Source of the DNA: Verrucomicrobiota bacterium
Lineage (GTDB): Bacteria > Verrucomicrobiota > Verrucomicrobiia > Chthoniobacterales > UBA10450
Assembly (NCBI GenBank): GCA_003218345.1
Contig: QHNF01000052.1
Coordinates: 1 to 12,271, forward strand
Direction: 5' to 3'
Length of the DNA stretch: 12,271 bases
A program made the translations under genes and the position numbers. This document shows positions 7,277 through 12,271 of the stretch, in pieces. The stretch's first letter is position 1, and every line of letters begins with the position of its first letter. A model generated the notes under the pieces. That model was not told where the DNA came from, searched no databases, and saw nothing but the letters and a program-made list of their open reading frames with translations.

Positions 7277-7300
7277 GCTCTCCGTCGAACCGACGAGAGC
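7277..7300 (+). other. Hairpin upstream of the lipid kinase gene, possible mRNA leader structure
   Basis: GCTCTC-C-GTCG pairs with CGACGAGAGC across an AAC loop: a 10-bp, GC-rich stem with one bulged C. It ends 30 bases before the GTG start of the lipid kinase gene. No T-run follows on either strand, so it does not look like an intrinsic terminator. A role in the 5' leader is inference. Confidence 0.35.
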
Positions 7301-7330
7301 TAAAGACACCGCATAGCTGGTTACAAACCT

Positions 7331-8221
7331 GTGAAACCGTACATCATTGTAAATCCAATCGCGGGATCGATTGCCGATTTGGATCTTCGGCTAGAACAGC
7401 TTCGGCCGCTCAATGCCAGCGAGATGCGTGTGACTCAGCGCGCACGCGAAGCGCAAAATTTGGCGCGGGAGGCGGTCCGCGCCGGATACGATTACATCAT
7501 CGCGGCGGGCGGCGATGGCACATTGAACGAAGTCATCAATGGAGTTGCGACGCCAAGTCCCGCCACGCAACGTCTGTGTGGGAATCGTGCCACTCGGCAC
7601 TGCAAATGATTTTGCGCGGTCGATGGGATTGATGGGAGATATCAATGCCATCATCGATATCTTGCAGGCTAGAGCCACCGCGCGGATCGATCTCGTTCGC
7701 ATGACTAGTCAACGCACACGGTATTTCGTGAATGCTTCATCGGGCGGCTTCAGCGGTGTTGTTGATGAGAAGCTGACTCCTGAAATCAAAATATCCGGGG
7801 CCCGCTTGCCTATCTCCGAAGCGCTGCCGCGGCCATACCGGAGTTGCACGCCTACCGCACGACGGTGACTTTCGACGACGCAGAAAGGCTGGTGGTCGAT
7901 CTTTACAATGTCATCGTTATAAACGGACGATTCGTTGCCGGCGGACTACCGATCGCACCTCAAGCAGATCCTAGCGACGGACTGCTCGATGCCGTGCTCG
8001 TACCTAAACGGTCAGCAGCAGAACTGGCGCTGTTGGTCGCGGAGATCCTCTTGGGTAAGCATCTCTCCGGCGACGCCGTAGTTTTTCGGCGTGTAAAAAA
8101 GATCTCAGTTCGATCGCAACCAGGGATGTGGTTCAATGCCGACGGCGAACTGGTCGGAAATGGGCCGACTGTTTTCCAAGTTCTTCCTCGCGCGTTAGAC
8201 TTTGTCGTTAAACAGAGATGA
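7331..8221 (+). pseudogene. Diacylglycerol/lipid kinase (DagK/YegS/BmrU family) with two compensating frameshifts
   Basis: The family phosphorylates diacylglycerol or related lipids with ATP. The GTG at 7331 begins KPYIIVNPIAG, and AAGGDGTLNEVINGVATPS (residues 58-76) is the nucleotide-binding signature. This frame stops at 7607-7609. The family continues in a second frame with NVCVGIVPLGTANDFARSMG and FVNASSGGFSGVVDEKLTPE, then returns to the first frame with LAYLRSAAAAIPELHAYRTT, FVAGGLPIAPQADPSDGLLD and MWFNADGE, ending at the TGA 8219-8221. The simplest reading is one extra base near the CCC at 7559-7561 and one missing base near 7796, where an added T gives SWGPLAYLRS. The two cancel, so the whole span is exactly 297 codons, normal for the family. 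Either the gene is newly broken or both sites are sequence errors. As given, only 92 residues are made. The stop overlaps the next start as ATGA. Confidence 0.85.
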
Positions 8222-8703
8222 AGACGAAAATCATCGACATGGATGAACTGGCCGCCCGCGCAGAGGTATTGCGTGCCGCTGGAAAAAAACTTGTCGTCAC
8301 AAATGGCTGCTTCGATTTGCTGCACGTCGGGCATGTGCGGTATTTGCAAGCCGCGCGTGCGCTCGGTGATCTCTTAGCAGTCGGCTTGAATGGAGATCGT
8401 TCAGTCCGCGAACTAAAGGGAAACGGACGCCCGATTACCGCCGAGAGCGATCGCGCGGAGGTCCTCGCCGCTTTGCAGTGCGTAGATCTCGTCACGATTT
8501 TTCCACAAACGCGGGCGACGCAGTTTATCGCTGCAATCAAGCCTGCCATTTATGTCAAAGGCGGGGATTACAGTTCCGAAACGTTGGACGAAGAGGAGCG
8601 AGCAGTTTTGAAAGAAGTCGGCGCGGAGATTCGCATCATTCCATTTGAGAGTGGCTATTCGACTTCGCGCTTGCTCGAACAAATATGCAAGACCGGGAAC
8701 TGA
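8218..8703 (+). CDS. rfaE2: D-glycero-beta-D-manno-heptose 1-phosphate adenylyltransferase (stand-alone RfaE domain II)
   Basis: This 161-residue cytoplasmic enzyme transfers AMP from ATP to heptose 1-phosphate, giving ADP-heptose for the inner core of lipopolysaccharide, and so points to a Gram-negative envelope. The motif VVTNGCFDLLHVGHVRYLQA (26-45) contains the HxGH nucleotidyltransferase signature (HVGH, 36-39). LAVGLNGDRSVRELKG (53-68), RAEVLAAL, YVKGGDYSSETL (112-123) and GYSTSRLL (146-153) are all typical of the adenylyltransferase half of HldE. In many bacteria this domain is fused to a heptose kinase (HldE). Here it stands alone, so the kinase (HldA-like) must be encoded elsewhere. 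The ATG overlaps the stop of the lipid kinase gene by ATGA, which implies translational coupling. The premature stop in that upstream gene could therefore lower expression if it is real. Confidence 0.92.
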   Translation: MKTKIIDMDELAARAEVLRAAGKKLVVTNGCFDLLHVGHVRYLQAARALGDLLAVGLNGDRSVRELKGNGRPITAESDRAEVLAALQCVDLVTIFPQTRATQFIAAIKPAIYVKGGDYSSETLDEEERAVLKEVGAEIRIIPFESGYSTSRLLEQICKTGN

Positions 8704-8821
8704 AAGCTTTGGCTGGCTCGAAATTTCCGACAATCGCAATCTTACAACTCGCCGCAGCGTCGATCAGCTCAAATCTCGTGTTGATTCGTATCCACTCCAT
8801 TGTTAAGAGCCATATTGATAA

Positions 8822-9418
8822 GTGAAACGGCTGCCAATTGGAATTCTTGGATCGGGGAAAGGAACCAACTGCCGTGCGATTCTGGAACGCATCCGCTCGG
8901 GTGAGCTGGCCGCGGAAGCGCGTGTTGTTATCTCCGATGTGCTGGAAGCGCCGATCCTCGATACCGCGCGAGAGTTTTCTGTTGCAAATGCGTATTTGCC
9001 GCCTGGTCAATTTCGCACGCGTTTAGAGCCAGAAACCGAAGAGGAGCTTGTGAAAATGTTGCGCGAAGCCGGTGTCGATCTCGTGGTGCTCGCCGGTTTC
9101 ATGCGCGTGCTGCACGGGCCGATGCTCAAGGCGTTTCCGCGGCATATCATCAACATTCATCCCTCGCTGCTGCCAAAATTTTCCGGGCTTGAAGCGTGGA
9201 AACAAGCGCTTGCGGCCGGCGAGAAGGTGACCGGGTGCACCGTGCATTATGTCGATGAAAAAATCGATCACGGCGAGATCATCGCACAGCGCGAGGTGTC
9301 CATTTTGCCTAAAGATACACCGGAAAGTCTCCACGCACGGATTCAAATCGCCGAGCGCGAATTGTATCCGACAGTAATCGCGAAGTTTTGTGCGAAATAT
9401 CGCGGGCCAACTTTGTAA
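8822..9418 (+). CDS. purN: Phosphoribosylglycinamide formyltransferase
   Basis: PurN uses 10-formyltetrahydrofolate to formylate GAR in step three of purine synthesis, in the cytoplasm. This protein has 198 residues from the GTG at 8822, against about 212 in E. coli. Visible motifs are the phosphate-binding loop ILGSGKGTNCRAI (8-20), LVVLAGFMRVL (87-97), and NIHPSLLPKFSGLEAWKQAL (111-130), with catalytic Asn111 and His113. GCTVHYVDEKIDHGEIIAQ (138-156) follows, with the catalytic Asp149. All key residues are present. The P-loop reads SGKGTN where E. coli has SGNGSN, within normal variation. A gap of 118 bases separates it from the heptose gene, so it may have its own promoter, though I see no convincing boxes. 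It is convergent with gpsA. Confidence 0.95.
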   Translation: MKRLPIGILGSGKGTNCRAILERIRSGELAAEARVVISDVLEAPILDTAREFSVANAYLPPGQFRTRLEPETEEELVKMLREAGVDLVVLAGFMRVLHGPMLKAFPRHIINIHPSLLPKFSGLEAWKQALAAGEKVTGCTVHYVDEKIDHGEIIAQREVSILPKDTPESLHARIQIAERELYPTVIAKFCAKYRGPTL

Positions 9419-9431
9419 CTGGGAAACCAGT
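9418..9431 (+). terminator. Weak hairpin after purN
   Basis: ACTGG-GAAA-CCAGT is a 5-bp stem with a GNRA-type GAAA loop that begins at the last base of the purN stop codon. It has no following T-run, so it is at best a weak or bidirectional end signal between the convergent purN and gpsA genes. Confidence 0.3.
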
Positions 9432-9461
9432 AGACAATCCGCCGGCTACGGACCTGCGACA

Positions 9462-10463
9462 CTAAAGTTGTTCCGCTTTTTGCTCGCGATTCAACAGTTC
9501 TTCTAGGGCGACGGTAGGTTCTTTCTGCTCGTAAAGCACAGCGTACACTTGGTCGATAATGGGCGTGGCGATTTTCAATCGCCGCGCGCATTCATAGGCG
9601 CTGCGCGCAGTGGGAATGCCTTCGGCCACCATTTTCATGGACGCGCCAATCTGCGCGAGCGATTCGCCTCGTCCCAGACGTTTGCCGACCGTGTGATTAC
9701 GGCTACGCTCGCTGTAGCAGGTTACAATTAGGTCGCCCGCGCCGCTTAATCCATAAAAAGCATGCGCAGTTCCACCCATAGCAACTCCGAGGCGGACCAG
9801 CTCGGCCAAGGAGCGAGTGACCAACGCCGCTTTGGAATTGTCGCCTAATCCGAGGCCATCACTGATCCCTGCCGCCAGAGCAAAGACATTTTTCAACGCG
9901 CCGCCCACCTCGATGGACGTGACCTCCCGGCTGGTGTAAACGCGAAACCGCGGACTCCCAAGAATGCCTTGCAGAGTTGTCACACAATCAAGGTCGGTGC
10001 AGCCAATCACGGTCGCAGCAGGAAGATTGTGCGTGATTTCTACTGCGAGGTTGGGCCCCGATAAGACTGCAACCTTGTGTTCCGGAAAAATTTCGCCCAC
10101 GATTTGGCTCATCCGCATTCCGGTGCCGTGCTCGATTCCTTTTGCGCAACTTAGGAACACCGCAGGCACATTGCCGATCACTTCTCGCAGGTGGATCGCA
10201 ATCTCGCGCAGGGCAGTTGACGGCGTAACGAACACAATTAGGTCCGCATCGGCGCAATCGCGCAGTTCGGACGTAACGCGCACCGACGCGGGTAATTTAA
10301 GTCCCGGAAGATAGTCGCTGTTTTCGCGCGTTTTTTGTACGCGGGAAACGCGTTCGATGTTGTGACCCCAAAGGGAAATCTGTCGCCCGTTTTTTCCCCA
10401 CAACCAAGCTAAAGCGGTTCCCCAACTGCCGGCGCCAAGGACCGCTATTTCGTCGATCTTCAC
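9462..10463 (-). CDS. gpsA: NAD(P)-dependent glycerol-3-phosphate dehydrogenase
   Basis: GpsA reduces dihydroxyacetone phosphate to sn-glycerol 3-phosphate, the backbone of membrane phospholipids. The 333-residue protein begins at a GTG (10461-10463). The Rossmann GxGxxG loop is IAVLGAGSWGTALAW (6-20), followed by DADLIVFVTPS (72-82), FLSCAKGIE (103-111, Lys108), VLSGPNLAVEI (133-143), EVGGALKNVFALAAGISDGL (185-204) with catalytic Lys191, and GLSGAGDLIVTCYSERSRNH (238-257), where Arg255 binds substrate phosphate. The length is normal for the family and nothing is missing. The start overlaps the plsY stop by 4 bases (GTGA), so the two are translationally coupled. Their products act in sequence: GpsA makes the acceptor that PlsY acylates. 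Confidence 0.97.
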   Translation of the reverse strand: MKIDEIAVLGAGSWGTALAWLWGKNGRQISLWGHNIERVSRVQKTRENSDYLPGLKLPASVRVTSELRDCADADLIVFVTPSTALREIAIHLREVIGNVPAVFLSCAKGIEHGTGMRMSQIVGEIFPEHKVAVLSGPNLAVEITHNLPAATVIGCTDLDCVTTLQGILGSPRFRVYTSREVTSIEVGGALKNVFALAAGISDGLGLGDNSKAALVTRSLAELVRLGVAMGGTAHAFYGLSGAGDLIVTCYSERSRNHTVGKRLGRGESLAQIGASMKMVAEGIPTARSAYECARRLKIATPIIDQVYAVLYEQKEPTVALEELLNREQKAEQL

Positions 10464-11086
10464 TTCCGATTAAAACGTGGTTCCTTGCCGCGCATAAGCC
10501 GGGAAAGATTTGAACGATGCCGCCAAATCACAACGGCCGCGAGAAAGATCGAGGAATAAAATAGGGCTTTCCCGCGGGTTTGATCTAGCCAGGTCAGGAC
10601 AAAAATAATAGGAGGCAACGCGATTACCGCTGCGATCGAAGCCACCGAGACGTAGTGTGTCAGCCAGAAGATCAGTATCCAAATTGCAGCGCCAATCACG
10701 GCCGCACTTGGCATCAACCCAAAGAGCGCTCCCGCGGAAGTGGCAACACCTTTCCCCCCTCTAAATTTCAGCCATACGGGGAAAGAATGTCCGATCACGC
10801 TAGATATTGCCGCCACAATTCCGAACAGTTCAGGTGAACTCCATTCCGGCCGGATGCGCATCGCCACCAAGACGGATATTTTTACCGCGCCAAAACCTTT
10901 CAGGAAATCCATGGCGAATACCGAATAACCATAACGTTTCCCAAGCGCACGCGTTACGTTAGTCGCGCCAGTGTTGCCACTACCAGTCTGACGGATGTCG
11001 ATTCCGGCGATTTGGCCGGCGAGATAGCCACCAGGAATCGATCCCAGGAGGTAGCTCCCTATCGCTATAACCGCGAACGTGAGCAT
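10460..11086 (-). CDS. plsY: Glycerol-3-phosphate acyltransferase PlsY
   Basis: PlsY is an inner-membrane enzyme that acylates sn-glycerol 3-phosphate with acyl-phosphate, giving lysophosphatidic acid. I chose the ATG at 11084-11086 (208 residues, near the roughly 205 of E. coli) because the hydrophobic first helix begins directly there (MLTFAVIAIGSYLLGSIPGG). A GTG at 11120-11122 would add 12 polar residues and overlap mnmG, and is less likely. Conserved motifs are GSIPGGYLAG, GSGNTGATNVTRALGKRYG, GHSFPVWLKFRGGKGVATSA, and the C-terminal WRHRSNLSRLMRGKEPRF. About five membrane helices are visible. It begins 7 bases after the mnmG stop and ends overlapping gpsA by 4 bases, so mnmG-plsY-gpsA is almost certainly one operon. 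The partner PlsX is not in the window. Confidence 0.95.
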   Translation of the reverse strand: MLTFAVIAIGSYLLGSIPGGYLAGQIAGIDIRQTGSGNTGATNVTRALGKRYGYSVFAMDFLKGFGAVKISVLVAMRIRPEWSSPELFGIVAAISSVIGHSFPVWLKFRGGKGVATSAGALFGLMPSAAVIGAAIWILIFWLTHYVSVASIAAVIALPPIIFVLTWLDQTRGKALFYSSIFLAAVVIWRHRSNLSRLMRGKEPRFNRK

Positions 11087-11093
11087 TGGACGT

Positions 11094-12271
11094 TCATGCG
11101 GCTGACTTCGCGGATCCGCCACTACTTAACTGATTCTTGGACAACCAAATAGATATTATCGAAATGTCGGCGGGGGTAATTCCCCTTATTCGTGCTGCTT
11201 GTCCAAGCGAAGTTGGCCGCACGATGGCTAGTTTCTGTCTCGTCTCGGAACGAAGCCCCGCGATATTGTTATATTCCAACCCATCCGGAATGAGCTGCTG
11301 CTGCCTGCATTCCAGCTGTCGGTTCTGCTCCAATTGCCGGGCCGCGTACCCCTCGTACTTGAAGTCTGTCTCTATTAGTTCCCAGACTGCGGTCGGCGCC
11401 AAAGAAACTATGCCGGGAGGCAGATTCTTGATGCTGAAGTCTGGCCTCTTGAATAACTGCGAGATTGGAATGCCCCCGAGCTTTGTTCCGGTCGCCATCT
11501 GTCGGGCCTGATCCAGCAGATGCATTTTTTCTTGAAAACTGGCCCAACGCTTTTGGCGAATTAAACCCGACCTGAATGCCTGCCCGGTCAGGCGCTGATC
11601 GGCGTTATCGTGTCGTAGAAACAGTCGATTTTCAGCCCGGCTGGTGAACATTCGATAGGGCTCATCGGTTCCCTTGCTAACGAGCTCGTCAACAAGGACA
11701 CCGATGTAAGCCTCGCCCTTGTCTACCACGAGTGCTGAACGACCTCGAACCTTTAAAGCAGCATTAGCTCCTGCGATTAAACCTTGAGCCGCTGCCTCTT
11801 CATATCCAGAAGTGCCATTAACTTGTCCGGCAAAATAAAGCCCGCTGATTAGTCTTGTTTCAAGAGTCTGAAAAAGCTGGTTCGGTGGGAAATAATCATA
11901 TTCCACGGCGTACCCGGGGCGCATGATCTCGGCCTGCTCGAGAGCCGGGATGGAATGGAGGAATTCCAGCTGAACGTCATATGGCAAACTAGTCGAGATT
12001 CCATTAACGTAATATTCACTCGTATGGCGTCCTTCCGGCTCAAGGAAGAGTTGATGGGATGCCTTATCTGCAAATTTAACGACTTTGTCTTCAATAGATG
12101 GACAATATCGAGGTCCTATACCTTTAATCCCGCCGCTATAGAGTGGTGACCGGTGCAGATTTGCCCGGATAATTTCGTGCGTCCTTGGCGTTGTGTGCGT
12201 AATCCAGCATGGTAATTGTTCCACGTGGAACTTGCCGTCCCGGTGATGATTCAGCGTAAAGACCTCATGCG
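11094..12271 (-). CDS. mnmG: tRNA uridine-5-carboxymethylaminomethyl(34) synthesis enzyme MnmG, 5' end outside window
   Basis: MnmG (GidA), an FAD enzyme, works with the GTPase MnmE to install the cmnm5 group on wobble uridine 34 of certain tRNAs. The frame stays open to the right edge, so 391 C-terminal residues of a protein of about 620-630 are present and the N-terminal FAD-binding region is missing. Recognisable blocks are [20 protein letters not shown] (V/EQLPC start region), [60 protein letters not shown], and [20 protein letters not shown]. The C-terminal helical MnmE-binding domain ends with [20 protein letters not shown]. Compared with E. coli the order and spacing are normal, ending in TGA at 11094-11096. 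It leads the operon with plsY and gpsA, an unrelated lipid pair. Confidence 0.96.
   Translation of the reverse strand, partial: HEVFTLNHHRDGKFHVEQLPCWITHTTPRTHEIIRANLHRSPLYSGGIKGIGPRYCPSIEDKVVKFADKASHQLFLEPEGRHTSEYYVNGISTSLPYDVQLEFLHSIPALEQAEIMRPGYAVEYDYFPPNQLFQTLETRLISGLYFAGQVNGTSGYEEAAAQGLIAGANAALKVRGRSALVVDKGEAYIGVLVDELVSKGTDEPYRMFTSRAENRLFLRHDNADQRLTGQAFRSGLIRQKRWASFQEKMHLLDQARQMATGTKLGGIPISQLFKRPDFSIKNLPPGIVSLAPTAVWELIETDFKYEGYAARQLEQNRQLECRQQQLIPDGLEYNNIAGLRSETRQKLAIVRPTSLGQAARIRGITPADISIISIWLSKNQLSSGGSAKSAA

Noticed and set aside
7331..7609. Programmed ribosomal frameshifting in the lipid kinase gene
   Set aside because: No slippery heptamer or downstream pseudoknot is evident at the junctions near 7560 or 7796, and two opposite shifts would be required.
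8704..8821. Possible purN promoter (TTGATT, 17 bases, TAAGAG)
   Set aside because: The -10 match is poor and the bases around it are unremarkable; not supportable from sequence alone.
8636..9010. A 124-residue minus-strand frame between rfaE2 and purN
   Set aside because: It overlaps the ends of two well-supported genes, has low-quality composition and no motif.
11094..12224. MnmG as a complete 376-residue protein from the GTG at 12222-12224
   Set aside because: The frame continues open to the window edge and the family needs an N-terminal FAD domain; this GTG is an internal valine.

Overview
The window is a piece of a Gram-negative bacterial chromosome with moderate to fairly high GC. It carries mostly household genes: lipopolysaccharide heptose activation, phospholipid precursor synthesis, purine synthesis, tRNA wobble modification and amino acid uptake. 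The best guess at origin is a soil-type Verrucomicrobiota (Spartobacteria/Chthoniobacter-like). This is inference from the DUF4912 protein with its Gly/Ser tail, the style of the LGAGLGTRLRPLT nucleotidyltransferase, weak Shine-Dalgarno sites with frequent GTG starts, and short intergenic CACGAA repeats. No rRNA or tRNA gene, mobile element or CRISPR array is visible, and no gene-free stretch exceeds 300 bases.

Layout. Bases 1-2928 (minus strand) hold a co-directional group, read right to left: a two-domain retropepsin-like secreted aspartic protease, a small Gly/Ala repeat protein, a sugar-phosphate nucleotidyltransferase, and a COG3178/AmgK-type sugar kinase that runs off the left edge. The nucleotidyltransferase and kinase are 3 bases apart and look like a sugar salvage or activation pair, but the nucleotidyltransferase is frameshifted by a 34-bp tandem duplication across its signature motif. 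Bases 3023-6207 (plus strand) hold two APC-superfamily amino acid permeases of different subfamilies in tandem. Bases 6369-7160 (minus) encode a DUF4912 protein.

Bases 7331-8703 (plus) hold a diacylglycerol/lipid kinase-like gene, overlapped by ATGA with the heptose-1-phosphate adenylyltransferase gene; purN follows at 8822. The lipid kinase gene is interrupted by two opposite single-base frameshifts that cancel in length. Bases 9462-12271 (minus) hold mnmG (5' end outside the window), plsY and gpsA, tightly packed in that order. GpsA makes glycerol-3-phosphate and PlsY acylates it, the first steps to phosphatidic acid; the lipid kinase can return diacylglycerol to that pool.

I found no convincing new multi-gene system. 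The observations most worth a second look are the two broken genes, the small Gly/Ala repeat protein, the kinase/nucleotidyltransferase pair with a fused beta-helix domain, and small structured or repeated elements in the intergenic regions at 2929-3022 and 7161-7330.
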